Below, in pieces: positions 45,180 through 56,355 of a DNA stretch of 64,000 nucleotides. The translations under genes and the position numbers were made by a program. Under the pieces are notes generated by a model. It did no database searches and was not told the origin of the DNA. It was given only the letters and a program-made list of their open reading frames with translations. The number at the start of each line of letters is the position of its first letter. The first letter of the stretch is position 1. Source of the DNA: Tetrastigma voinierianum (lineage: Eukaryota > Streptophyta > Magnoliopsida > Vitales > Vitaceae); assembly GCA_016808115.1 (NCBI GenBank), contig JAEQBH010006426.1, positions 1 through 64,000 on the forward strand, given 5' to 3'.

Positions 45180-46310
45180 ACTTCACCATGGGGTGCTTCG
45201 GTTCTCTTTGCGAAGAAGAAAGACAAGACTCTTTGACTATGCATTGACTATAGAAAGTTGAACATGGTTACGGTCAAGAATCGGTACCCATTGTCGAGGA
45301 TTGACGATTTGTTTGATCTGGTAGGAGAGCAGCCCACTCCAAGATGACCTTCACAATCGGTTACCATCACCGAGGGTTACAGGAGATAGATATCCCTAAG
45401 ACAAAGGTTTAGATGCTGCTATTGGCACTTGAGTTTACAAAGGATGCCCTTTGGATTGACGAATGCGCCAATGGCATTCATGGACCTCATGCATAGGGTA
45501 TCTCCAACCTAATTCGGGATCATTTGTCAGGGGCTTTTCATGATGACCCGATCTACTCCCGCAATGAGTGGGAGCATGAGTATCATTTGAGGATTGTTTT
45601 ACAGTTGTTGAGAGATTATCACCGTACGCCTGCTCCGCAAGAAGCGCGAAGTTTTGGTCTATTGAGGTGGGACGGTTTTGGGACACGCGGTGTTAGCATC
45701 AGCGGTCGGGACTTAGAGTATACGAGGCCGCGGATGAAATGGGAGAGGTTGAAGTCACTAGATACTAGCTTGGATTACCGGGTACTACAGAGATTCATTG
45801 AGGATTTCTTCCGATTAGCTTTTAAGACTTATGACGTAGATTGGACTCGAAGGAGGTCAAGTTTGATTAGATGGCCGATGTGAGGAGGTACCCAGAGTTG
45901 GAAGAGAGGCTTACTTCTGGCCTTATCTCGAGCAACCTTGGGACAAAGGGACAAGGGTACATAAAGTGTATTATAGATGCCTCTGAGGGCCTGACTCGGG
46001 ATGTGTTTTGATGTAGTCCCGTGAGGTAGTAGCTTATGGTTTCCGCTCGCCTGAAGAATCATGAGCACCCCACACACGATATGGAGCTGGCGCCATAGTC
46101 TTCACCTTGAAGATTCGCGCCACTACCAGGCTTAAGCAGGAGTCGAGGTGTACTCGCACTATAAAAGTCCGTTATATTTTCACGCAGACCTCAACATGAG
46201 GCAATGTAGATGGATGGAGTTCCTAGAGGATTATGACTTCACTTTGCATTACCATCCTGGTAAGGCAAATGTGGTGGCTAATGCACTCAGTCGGAAGTCA
46301 CGGGGAGCAT
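45180..46310 (+). pseudogene. TK1 reverse transcriptase (rest) and RNase H, relic
   Basis: Resumes with TSPWGASVLFAKKKDKTL near 45183, IDYRKLNMVTVKNRYPL near 45238, RMPFGLTNAPMAFMDLMHR near 45437, then a catalytic block reading FHDDPIYS at 45536-45559 (relatives FIDDILVYS, so Ile is His but both Asp remain), and HEYHLRIVLQLLRDY near 45570. KVEAVLNWERP-like sequence is worn. RNase H follows with SPLYFHADLNMRQCRWMEFL near 46165 and then EDYDFTLHYHPGKANVVANA and LSRKS to about 46300 (ADALSRKS in active copies; Asp is Asn). Several frameshifts make it inactive. Confidence 0.88.
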
Positions 46311-46509
46311 TGGCTAGTATAACTTCCTGGAGTGGCGGATGCTCGAGACTGTGGGACGCCTTAGGCTACGTGATAACTGAAAGGTGCTCGTGGCATGTTG
46401 GGGAGTTTAGTGGCTTCACCATCTCTGTTGAGCAGAGTAATTGAGTCCTAGGGACAGGACGCAGAGATAGTGTCCGTCAAGAACCAAGTATAGTCAGGTA
46501 TAGGTGACG

Positions 46510-46950
46510 AGGACTGGACCGTCCACGCAGATGGTAATCTTCGGTGTAGAGGACGGGTAGTGGTTCCCCAGTTGACCGATTTGAGAGAGGAGATTCTCAG
46601 GGAGTTTCACTACTCTTGATTTGTCGTAGATCCAAAGGCAATTTTAAGATGTACTGTGATCTTCGCCGCCAATACTACCGGAGCTGGACGAAGAGACACA
46701 TAGTGGACTTGCTCGACAATGTCTCATGTGTCACAGTGTTACAGCTCGAAAGCACCGTAAGCCAGCGTGGCTACTTCACCCATTGAGGTATCGAGTGGAA
46801 GTTGGAGCACGTCACGATGGATTTTGTGACCCACTTGCCACGGACACCGCAAGGACATGATAGGTATGGGTGATAGTGAATGGGGCGTGATCATAGGACT
46901 TCGTTTCACAGACACGGACTCATGGTCGGGACAACCCTCGACCATAGAGA
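46510..46950 (+). pseudogene. TK1 integrase, N-terminal half, relic
   Basis: GRVVVPQLTDLREEILREF at about 46546-46605 is the lead into the HHCC domain of Tekay-type integrases. His after FHYS survives; the second His and both Cys are lost through frame changes. The core start is visible as SWSTSRWILXPTCHGH (VTMDFVTHLPRTPQGH out of frame) near 46800-46860. The sequence ends before the second catalytic Asp. The remaining half appears only at 49131-49575, inverted. Confidence 0.8.
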
Positions 46951-47249
46951 GAGAGAGATGGAGGATGCACAGGTAATCCGAGTTGGCGGATGTGTCAGAG
47001 AAGAGGGAGGATCAGCCTTCTTCTAGTTCGGGAAAGAGGCAGAAGACTTCTACTTCACACGAGTTTCAGGACCAAGGCCAGGATGGGGCATTTAGTCAGA
47101 CAGGGCAGATGATATGTTATTTATACTGACAAATTGGTAATGAGAGAGGATTGCCCCCAGAGACAAAGGATCCCGTGATTTTAGGACAAAGACATCCCAA
47201 TTAGTCAGAACAGAGAGTATATAGCTCTTCCTCCACACCCTAGTATAGC
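46951..47249 (+). pseudogene. Tekay-type gag fragment
   Basis: Plus-strand VSEKREDQPSSSSGKRQKTS then TSHEFQDQGQDGAFSQTGQM is the Ser/Gln-rich linker before the CCHC knuckle in Tekay-like Gag. The knuckle itself is decayed: CYLY, then a stop, then GNERGLPPETK, so two Cys and the His are gone. It sits after integrase, which is the wrong order for TK1, so it comes from another copy or a rearrangement. Confidence 0.75.
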
Positions 47250-49129
47250 CGTGACGCCGAAATCCCAGGTCCGTTGACTACCCACAACCTGAAATCGCTC
47301 ATGAATGTCGGGTGACCCGATGATTACGAAAATCTAGCAAGAGTCTCCTCCTTTGTATGGGGAGCTCTACCCTTAGTACACCTCAATCTAACACATCCAA
47401 CGACCACATAGGGTCCAAATGAGAGTAAATAATGGCCACTTGGGCCCCTGCATCATTACTCAACCAATATATCCCAACTATATACAATAGTTTCAAGAGT
47501 TAGGAAAACACTCTTATACAATACATATTAAATTTTAGAATTTTAATACATGTAATACATCATGGTAACAAAGCCACAATCCGGATTTCTTATAAAGTGG
47601 CCTCTATGATGAGCCGTCTCCTCGTGCGCTCCCGTACCGAAACAATATATCCTCGACAAAGAGCTAATGCTCGTGAGTGGAATCACCATAATCACTATCA
47701 CCCTATGCATATGCAATGTCTAAAGTAAAACCACATTCAAGAAAAAATTCGATCCTACTTGAATGTCTAAATGACCAACCCATATCCCGAGTCCTCACCG
47801 ACTCCCTCACACTTGCCTAAGCCATGTATTTAGAAACATCTTTTCAAAACAAGTCTGTTTTCGAAACTATACTACCAAGCATCGGGTAAAAGTATGGGAT
47901 CATTCTTCGAGGCTAATGTTGGAGAACCTTCCCGGAACAGCCATGGTCCTCATCCGAAATGATCCGTTAGGACTGCCTCCTAAACCCCATTCTTCGAAAT
48001 TCATCCCTGCGGAAATTCCTTTAAAAAACGTTGCTTTTTCTTTCAATTTTTCATGTCATGCACTCACCTAATTTCTAGGCTACCTTAGTGCATATGAAAT
48101 GCATTATGCCATTTCAATCATTTTCAACCAATATATCAATATGCATATATTCTCAAATCTACAATTACACCACATGTAATTCGACAATATCAACCATCAC
48201 CCAAATTAGCTCACTTGAGCTGTTCGACGTGATTTACCCCAATGTCCCCAAACACAATTTATATTTTATATAATTATGCATCATGTTAACACATTAGAAT
48301 CATGTATTAACCTATCTATTTCCACACAACTCAAGCCATTCATTTCATCAATTTCAAGCACCCAACACATGGACGTTTTTTGTCCAATTTGCACAAACCC
48401 GGGACTGTTTTTAACAGTCCCAAAAAAGAGCAAGTGGGCAAATGACTATATCCAACATCGGGTTCCTCTGGTGGAACCGACCTATGCCCATTTTCGGGCC
48501 TCCTACTCAACTAAACACAATTTACTATATAAATTATGATACAAATACCCAAATCATTCCTAAACCGATACTTAACTCACTCAAAAGTGTCCCAAAATTT
48601 GGCCACTTCGATTCTAAGATTCGAACCATCAAACGACTTCACGGCCTCAATCAACGCAAACATCAAAAACACTTAAATAAAGTGTAAAACCCAAGTAGGA
48701 TAAACTCTACCTCGCACGGAGTTTGTCGTGAACCCCGTCACGGCCTCTCCTCCCACAGCAGAACACCACTTTTCTTCTTGTCCCGAAGATCCCGACTTAT
48801 CTATCGCCAGAAACCCAGAGCAGGCTTTCTACACTTTCTCTCACTAAAATATTCAAAAATGGCTACTGCATCAAAATTCTGGTTTTCTCACGTTTTTGGC
48901 TCTTTTAATCAAGGTAGGAGACGGTCCTATTCACAATTTTGTCTTTAGTGTCATTTAAGAATTTAAATAATGACCATTATGTCCCTAAGCTTGGATTTTC
49001 GACATTTGGCACTATCTCGACCGTCCATTTCCATCATCTCTCTACTCATGCAACATGTATAACATGTGTACATGTTATATGTGACTTTTGTCACATCTCA
49101 AGTTGTTTTCCGACACCCAAAACTCGATG
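47250..49129 (-). repeat. TK2 LTR, minus orientation, 5' end truncated
   Basis: Reverse complement matches the TK1 LTR from about its base 185 to its end; CGTGACGCC at 47250 is the inverted LTR end, and 48990-49110 matches 25990-26100 inverted. The donor-like AGGTAGAGTTTATCCTAC lies near 48690-48715 on the minus strand. The first part of the LTR is missing at the 49129 side, where the integrase fragment starts directly. Confidence 0.8.
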
Positions 49130-49130
49130 C

Positions 49131-49619
49131 CTAGAAAAACGTGCAAACTCGATGCCTACCCTCTTGAGTATCTCGAAGGGCCCAAATAAACCTCAGCGAT
49201 AACTTCCCACGCTTACCGAACCTGACCACTCCTCTCTTAGGCATCACCTTTAATAAGACGTGATCCCCAACCTCGAACTCTAAGGGTCGACGTCGTACAT
49301 CAGCATAGCTCTTATGCCGGCTCTGAGCCTTGAGAAGACGCTGTAGTATCAAGCTCACCTTCTCAGAGGTGTCTCTAATTAGATCAGGACAAGTGATGGA
49401 ACTCTCTCCCACCTCGATCCAACATAACGGTGATCTACATGGTCTCCCATACAATGCCTCATATGGTGCCATCTGTATACTCGCCTGGTAACTGTTGTTG
49501 TAGGCGAATTTCACCAAGGGCAAGTGTTCTTTCCAGCTACCCTTATGATCCAGGACGCATGCTCGCAGCATGTCCTCTAACACCTGTATATAATCCATAC
49601 AACACGTAACCCTACACAA
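49131..49619 (-). pseudogene. TK2 integrase C-terminal half, long open relic
   Basis: The longest frame in the window (162 codons, no stop). IQVLEDMLRACVLDHKGSWK and EHLPLVKFAYNNSYQASIQM then APYEALYGRPCRSPLCWIEV give the end of the catalytic core, and SYADVRRRPLEFEVGDHVLL then KVMPKRGVVRFGKRGKLSLR the C-terminal beta domain of Tekay-type integrases. The chromodomain expected after it is replaced by the LTR. Upstream of QVLEDML the sequence changes to unrelated DNA near 49575, so both catalytic Asp residues are missing. Being open over this length suggests it is younger than its neighbours. Confidence 0.9.
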
Positions 49620-49779
49620 CCCTTGCTTGGTGTGTAAACGCTAACCTCCCCAAGGTCACAATCACTGACAATCCAATGGATCGTCAACCTAGTCCATGTC
49701 ACGAATGACATCCATATACCGAGCCCTTACCGGCTCAACAACACCCAATGCAATTTCCAAAGGGGTATCCAAACCTCTA

Positions 49780-49915
49780 GTCACCCCCGACTCCTATCAC
49801 TCAACTCTAAGTCTGCGTGATAACCTGACCGCGTGTTTTCATTTCGAGTCACTCCCAACTCCTATCACTCAACTCTAAGTCTGCGTGATAACCTGACCGT
49901 GTGTTTTCATCTCTC
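49780..49915. repeat. 68-bp tandem duplication
   Basis: CCTATCACTCAACTCTAAG and GATAACCTGACCG-GTGTTTTCAT occur twice at a 68-bp offset (TCAACTCTAA at 49801 and 49869), nearly identical. Confidence 0.92.
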
Positions 49916-49944
49916 GGGCAACATAACTTTTCGGCTTACACTGC

Positions 49945-50285
49945 GAGTCTCTTACATTCACACATAAATTTGGATATCTCCACGGGCTTCTTACACCCAC
50001 ATAAATTTTTACTGCATCGGTCTTCTACACCTCACGTGTAAATTCAGACGCCTCCCCGTCTCTTACACCCGAACAGAAATTCGTGATACCTCCCTGCAAG
50101 GTCTCTTACACCCACACATACCTGGGGATATCTCCCGGTCTCTTACACCACGTAAATTTGGGATATCTCCCTGCCCTTACACCCATGGGCGTAATCTGAT
50201 ATCCCTGCCCTTACACGCACACATAAATTTTGGATTTCTCCACGGGTCTCTTACACCCACACAGATCTTTCTGATACTAATACCG
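49945..50285. repeat. Minisatellite, nine units of about 34-42 bp
   Basis: Consensus elements TCTCTTACACCCACACATAA, then ATTTGGATATCTCC-CGGG. Units start near 49945, 49985, 50021, 50058, 50102, 50138, 50174, 50208 and 50245. Units differ by indels. The lack of conserved repeats with unique spacers excludes a CRISPR array. Confidence 0.88.
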
Positions 50286-50520
50286 GTCTCCTTCAATCTC
50301 TAACTCAAAGCCACCCAGGATTAAAGGCCCCCTTCTTGCTTTGCCCTACACACATCAATTTCTCTTCGTTTCCTGATTCGAACTATGAGTTTTTATTGGA
50401 TGTAGTCCCAAAGACAAACTCAACTCACACTCACCAAGAGTGGTGAATGAACATACCATGCACCCACACCCTACTCGACGCGATGTTACCGTGCACATGA
50501 ACGCAATGATGCTTACATAC

Positions 50521-50888
50521 TGTGACACCCCAACCCCGGGTCCACCTGGAGCAGAATCTTGAGATCTCTAACTGTGAATCCCTACCTATCAGTCAACTCA
50601 CCCTACATCCTAGTGGGAAGAACATCTATACCTGGCTTCTAAAGGCCTTAACTCCTCTAAGCCCAAATCCATCACACAAGATGCAACAATGAATGAATAT
50701 GATGCATCCATTTAAACGCTTACCTAGTCAACAAGTGCAAGAGTAGAACGCATTCTGTGATATCCTACCGCTCTCAGATGCTCAAATATGTAGTACCATG
50801 AGACCTCTACCTCCTAGACAATCTCTCTCATATGCCCAAGTCAAGCCGACATAAAATAACATACTGTCCGCCCGCCCGACTAGGAAGT
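50521..50888 (-). repeat. Possible LTR-end fragment
   Basis: Starts TGTGACACCCCAACCCCGGG, like the inverted ends of DL2 and TK2 LTRs, but the rest does not match them closely. It is cut at about 50888 by the AT4 LTR. Confidence 0.35.
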
Positions 50889-52369
50889 CCGACGCGCCAC
50901 AGTGATCCGTGAATCAACAAAATTTGTTTCCTATTCTCATACCGTCAGAGTCAAGCTACCGCAAGATAGGTTTAGGTCAACACTGGACGGGTTTTCATCC
51001 TACGAACATCTGCCAGATTATGTTTGAAAAATGGTGAGACTTTGGCCTGGATTTTTGGATTTACATTTATGCCAGAGAGTCAAGGTTCACTGTAATCGAA
51101 ATAGTTTAATATGAGGTGTGAAATGGTAACCATGAAGGTCATCACTAGCTTGATAAAATGGGGTTTTTAAGATGTCCCCAAGTTATTTCTCGCATTAAAG
51201 GGCATGACATATACCAAAGCCAAAACCGATCTTTGTTTAGCTATTAACCTAACTCCTAAAAAACACTCCTATTTGAGTCCAACTAAATACCGAAAGTATC
51301 TGTTCCAATCATTTTGAAAACCCTAGTATTTAACCTCTTTCAATGGCTCGTAAATGACATCTAAAGAATTTCAATGAATCTACTATTAAGAATACCAACT
51401 CAGCATGCAAGTATTGACCAAAAGAAAGACATTAAATAGCATTAAACCCTAGTTTGGAAAGTTGGGAACCATAAATGCAGTACCCGTATCATTAAAGGCA
51501 TGAGGACACTGCCAAACCACCAACAACCAAGCTAGCAACCCTCCTCTTCAAGGCTTTGAGGCTTAGCCAAGCATCCCTTTAGTTGTCATCCTTAAGGGGT
51601 ATGTTTGGAAGTCGAGAAAATGAGAGAAAAAGGAGAGAGAAGAAAGCAAAATAAAACCTAAAAATTGTGCCGTGGGAAAGCCTAATAAAATGTGGAATTA
51701 GGTTACAAAGTTATAAGGTGGCTTATATAGCCAACCCAAATGTGTGAAATACCAAAAATGCCTAAAATATGAGATTACAATAGGACAAATGGTAATTAAT
51801 CAAAAACGTGGTCGCTTAGAATCAAAAAACATAAAAACACAAATTGATTAATTATAAAGGAATTTCGCTATCATAGCGAAAAAAACAAGACATAGCGAAA
51901 TTAAAAAATTTCGCTATGTATAGTAATTTTCCCTATGATAGCGAAATTTCGCTAAGTTAGTGAAATTTCGCTAGCTTAGCTTAGTACTCTGTGCATAGCG
52001 AAATTTTTTCGCAATCTAGCGGTTTAAAATTTTTCGCAGAATGCACAGAGCAAAACCCAAATTATTCTACCGCTCCCCCGCTGCTTCTCGCATCACTTTT
52101 TCATCAATTCCACTTCACATCCCTTCATTTTTAGTTGATGAAATCATTGTGAATTCTCAACATTCAGCACCAACTCGACATCAAACTTGATATTATTGGT
52201 TGAGGCTCGCAAAAACCTGTAAAATTACCAAAAACAACTTGAAATGGAATCAGTGGTGCTAAGTGGACCTGCACATGTCAATTGGCTTAATTCATATGAT
52301 TAGTGTGCAAAAAGCACTCAAAACCTATCTTAAATAGGATTCAAAATAGAACTTTTTGGGCACTAATCA
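50889..52369 (-). repeat. AT4 3' LTR (about 1.48 kb)
   Basis: Left end worn (CGACGCGCCACAGTGATCCG for TGATTCGTGCC...), right end CACTAATCA at 52361-52369. TATA box on the minus strand near 51720-51728 (CTATATAAG). Inverted TTTCGCTAT/ATAGCGAAA words at 51862-52020. Confidence 0.88.
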
Positions 52370-53639
52370 CACCCCCCAACCGACACGTTGCTAGTCCCTT
52401 AGCAATGCTAAAAACAATAAAGGTATGCATGCTGTGCTTTTACAAAAAGTGTGTATTGTTCAAAAAGTGTGTGTACTACTAAGCCTTACCTTTAGCTTGA
52501 ACAATTTAGACCCCGAACGAAAACCGTCATAAGAGAACAAATGCCATATAAGAACAAGTTTTAAGGCAACATCGGATCCAAGGAAGTCAACCTGAACTTC
52601 CACCAAAATCTAACTGCTCCAAGGGTGTCCTGCTTCAGCCAATAAGATGCAAAGCTATTCTCCTCCCAACCCAGCTGTCAATGCTTACGCTTTAAACTGT
52701 TGACCAACCCAAGTAGGACTAGCTACACCTTTATTTCTTTCTTTGATTACATTGTAGGGTGCAATGCTAAAACTCCGACTTCATCAAAGTCCGTGTAATC
52801 TGGGTCCACCGATATTCCCCAACCAATTAAGGCTTAGTGGCACCAAGCCAAAAGGATCAATCACCACTAACTCTACTGTGCTTCACCCTCGACTTCGAAC
52901 GACTTCGAGAATTAAGCACCACAACTCGCTAAACTCCACCCATCCACCCGTAGTGAACACTGCCGATAACCCCAACCACCATGGTTTAGGGCATCTTAAG
53001 CTTTAAAGGTTTTCGCTACATACCCCACGGACCGTGTCTGGGTATCAAGGCAAAGCGTCACGCTTTATTCTTCTTTTCTTTTCTTTTTATTTTTTGCTTT
53101 TTTCTTTTCTTTTTCATCCGAAGACTACATTGGTCTCATTCACAAAACATAAACCTATTATGGGTCACAACGCATGTCTTAAGGCCTGGGCGGTAAAAGT
53201 TGAAATATGATATAGCTTCTCATCCTATTGGTACAATCTGGTGTGCAGTGTGTGAATTAGGTAAAGGGGGAATGTTCAAGGTTTAATATGCTGGAAACTC
53301 CATCGACCAAAAACTAAATCATGCATGGAATTGTTCTATCATTAAGGTAACACACATGGCTTCAATTTCTCAACTAAAGGCAAGAGTAGAAACACAAAAT
53401 GTAGGTACAAAAATGATTTGCAAAAGTGTAATAAACTGTAAATAATGCTATAAAGCTTTGATATAACCAAAATTGCTAATACATGCTTACTAAGTAGCTA
53501 ATCACAACAAAAGTATCACTGGCTACTATTGACTAATACATGTATTCTATACAATCCTATACAAAATGAGTAGGTAGTTGATAAAACTAAAAATAGTACA
53601 AAACATGATAGATGACACTCCTAACTCTAACTTTTCCTC
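52370..53639 (-). other. AT4 3' untranslated region with well-preserved PPT
   Basis: PPT at 52370-52380: plus strand CACCCCCCAAC, sense GTTGGGGGGTG, directly next to the LTR. A C/T tract at 53068-53120 is in the conserved position about 700 bp from the LTR. Other shared words include ACCAATTAAGGCTTAG near 52820. Confidence 0.8.
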
Positions 53640-55640
53640 CCAACCCCGGTGATAAACATGCCTGGTAGGGATAGGAAAGTTAGAGAAGGGCGTGACCACC
53701 CCAATCTCAGGCGGTGGTGGATGCGCCTATGGTCCGACGTCGCCGCCGCGACCGGACCGCAGTGTCTATGTAGGCTCAAAGTGAGACCGAGGTGGCTCAT
53801 GATCCAAGAAGCATGGCGTGATCTATATAGTGGTCTGGCCACAACCACTGTCCAACAACGCTGTGTAGTAGCAAGCCCACGACAACATTCATAACAAGCA
53901 AAGAAGCTCCCTTGTGAACTGGAGCATGCATCATGCTCGAGGACCGCTGTGTAGGAAGGGTCATAGCGTCGCGTTGTAATAAGTAGGGGTGGAAATGGAG
54001 AGATGAATCTGAACTGGCTCCTTTCCACCTCCACCTCCATCTCGTAAACAGATCACCCCTGGTTCATCATATGTTACCGGCAAAATTCTCCTCCGTCCTT
54101 TTCCGCCGAGAACGATGAGATCGGACGGAAAGTACCGCTTATGGATAAGACCTCGAGTGCATCTGATCCTCCTCAATGCGCGGCCCTCGGGAACCCCGCA
54201 TGCTCCAGACCTCGCCCAAGAACGGGCATCAAAACTAAGAACTCTGGGCCGAGCCGGGCCCATAAGGGACCTTATCCTCAGCAGTAAAGAGGGCGATCAT
54301 GACTAGCCTGGGGGAGGGACCGGGAACTTAATCCTCCGAGATCCTGCAGATAGGGCCCTTCGCATGGCCTCGCTACTGGACGAATGTCGTGAATCTGAAC
54401 AAGCCGGTCCGAGCGTGGTCCACCCGAGCATCCCCGAGGTGGAAGCCGTCTCGCGAAGAGTATGGTCCCGCCATAGTATTCTAGCGACAGCGGACCATCT
54501 TCCTCTGCGGATGGTCGTGGGCCAATCCCCAATATCCTCTGCATCTGGCTACGACCGGGCAGCCCATAGTACCGAAATGCTCGTGGTCTCGAGTACTTCC
54601 CGCAAGCCACAATGGTGAACTGAGATCCCAAAGAAATAAAAGACTTCTCGAAGTCATAGAGTGGTAGAACTGAAGCACCACCCGGGGATAATAGAACTGT
54701 CGCGGTGTCATGAATGGTAGCAAGGAGTACTGCGTGATAAGCCTCATGGAGTCTGTGAACCGCGTGTCGGGGGTCAATGCTGGCACATCGTAGAATGGCT
54801 TCCCGTGGAAGTCCTTGGCATGTAGATCTACGTTCCCCGGAATTGGGTCACCGGTGAACATGGGACGCCTAATCCTCGAGGCTGGCGAAAGCTGGGGTGA
54901 TGAGCCCTCATCAGCTGGGGGAGGTGACGGCTCGGGTCGCGATCTAGAGGACTCCCCCGGGCCTGATGTCCGGGCCCGCTTGGAGGGCCGGGCCCTCCTG
55001 CGTCATCTCTGAGGCACCGGGGAAGGGGCCCGGGGTCCCATCCTCGTCCCGATACCTCCGAATCCCCGGGCTCCTCGTGGATGGTCGTTGGGCCAATGAG
55101 GCCGTGCACAAACGCAGTAAACCGAGAACGGCACCCGGGCACTCGAAGTGTCCGGTCCCTCCAACCAGGCCGACCACCGCTCATAGCGAGAACCACTCGG
55201 TACCGACCATCTATATGGTCAAGGAGCAACTATAGCGCAGTAGGCCCAAAGGCGTGGCACGGCGAAAGAGGGCAAAGGAGCCAAGCACAGATGAACAAGC
55301 CGGGACTGTGGCTCGACAATGCAAGAATGGGCTCAAACGGCGGCACAAGCAAATGCAAGGACACCGACAGGGTCAGCCAGTTAGGGCGCGGGTAGCTCAA
55401 GCACGCGGCCTGACCGCTGCAGGCTCGACCGATGGCAGGCAGGCTGGGGTCCAAAGGGCTCGGCCGTGTGTGGCTGCACGTGGCGAACTCGTGGCACTGA
55501 GGGGGGCTCACTAAGACCGGGCGCAGGGATCACGCTAGTGGTGGAGAGCGTGGCACGGGAACAATGGATCAATCAAGTGGCTCACTACTTAGGGGCGCTG
55601 TCCGTGGAAACGTGACCGAAATGAGCCTCCCCCTCCTTTT
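53640..55640 (-). pseudogene. AT4 GC-rich third ORF, relic (plant transposon-protein-like)
   Basis: About 2 kb of GC-rich sequence in place of RT, RNase H and integrase. From the N-terminus: Pro/Arg-rich low-complexity part (55000-55600), RIRRPMFTGDPIPGNVDL near 54860, DFHGKPFYDVPALTPDTRF near 54810, MRLITQYSLLPFMT near 54735, FYYPRVVLQFYHSM near 54680, then across frameshifts EDIGDWPTTI near 54530, LRETASTSGML near 54460, QRREAMRRALSAGS near 54370 and a tail near 54190. These match from memory the plant family annotated as putative plant transposon protein (typical block MTPREFFYPRV). No catalytic motif is known for it. The reading frame is broken about five times. Confidence 0.65.
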
Positions 55641-55969
55641 TTATAGGGCCGTGAGGTAGCCGAAGGGTCCAGGGCAGCCGGGTGGTCAAATTTCGCCATT
55701 GTTGTGAAATTCCTGGCTTTGCTCCTATTTCACTCTGTCTGTCCGACACAAAGTTGATTTAGGTAAATTGAACTAAATTAAAAAAAAAAATCAAAAATAA
55801 ATATTTAAAATTAAACCCAAGAATAAAAATAAAATAAAATTAAAATAAGATTATTAAAAAAAAAAAAGTTACTAAAAATAACAAAAGTATGAAAAGAAAT
55901 TGAACAATTACAGCAAATAAAATTTGTGAAATTGCAGTTTGGTTTCGATGGACACCAATTATTTCAATT
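55641..55969. other. AT4 AT-rich spacer
   Basis: Matches the AT1 spacer (1251-1597), including A-rich runs at 55779-55867 and GTTACTAAAAATA near 55868, with a degenerate TTTCGCCA/TGTGAAA inverted repeat at about 55689-55711. Confidence 0.7.
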
Positions 55970-56355
55970 TCAGTGGTCGTTATGGAGGTCAGGAGGGCTC
56001 CTTGACCCGTGATGGCATGTGCTATAGCCCTCATGCTTGGATTCCTTCTTGTTGACTCTCTCTCTTCTCCTTTGGTTGATTTTAGGCTGACCCAGGCTCT
56101 GCGAGGGTGGCGATGCGAATTCCCTTTATTACTTCATCTTGGTTTATCAATTCTACTTGCAATTTAGGGCTTTGGTTTCCTGTTTTGACCAGGCGACGGG
56201 ACTTCATCGCTCCTTGCTTGTCATCTTCCACTAACTTGTGCTTGTTACTCAGCCAGAAAAATAAATGACTCCAATGTCATGTTGCTAAATGTGAGCTGCA
56301 TAACTCCATTTCGGCAATTGATTATCGCGTTGGCAGTGGCCAAAAATGGTCTTCT
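55970..56355 (-). pseudogene. AT4 protease C-terminus, relic
   Basis: Matches AT1 1600-1950 in sequence and position. The minus-strand reading includes the remains of PFLATANAIINCRNG and GVMQLTF near 56270-56350, then the hydrophilic tail down to 55970. The N-terminal part with the active-site Asp is missing because the sequence is cut at 56355. Confidence 0.7.

Larger units (their letters stand above)
25801..46950 (+). mobile_element. TK1: Tekay-like Ty3/gypsy element split by AT2 and AT3
   Basis: Pieces in order: 5' LTR (25801-27313 and 37282-37506), leader (37507-38480), protease and start of RT (38480-39023), rest of RT and RNase H (45180-46310), integrase N-terminal half (46510-46950). 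AT2 separates the first two and AT3 interrupts RT. Gag between leader and protease is missing. The integrase C-terminal half and 3' LTR are not in this orientation, so the 3' end is lost or inverted. Confidence 0.8.
49620..50520. other. Repeat-rich non-coding stretch
   Basis: Holds a 68-bp tandem duplication (about 49780-49915) and a degenerate minisatellite (49945-50285), then unique sequence to 50520. No coding motif. Confidence 0.6.
50889..56355 (-). mobile_element. AT4: non-autonomous Athila-like element, 5' part lost
   Basis: Minus-strand order from high to low: protease C-terminus (to 56355, truncated), AT-rich spacer, GC-rich third ORF, 3' untranslated region, PPT, 3' LTR (50889-52369). 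The layout equals AT1. Gag, PBS and 5' LTR are missing beyond 56355, where unrelated sequence begins in the middle of the LGRPFLAT motif. Confidence 0.82.

Noticed and set aside
49945..50285. CRISPR-like array
   Set aside because: Units are whole degenerate tandem repeats without unique spacers, and the sequence context is a plant genome.
53649..55514. Several plus-strand open frames of 60-104 codons across the AT4 GC-rich ORF
   Set aside because: They are GC-driven shadows of the minus-strand relic; conserved motifs read only on the minus strand.
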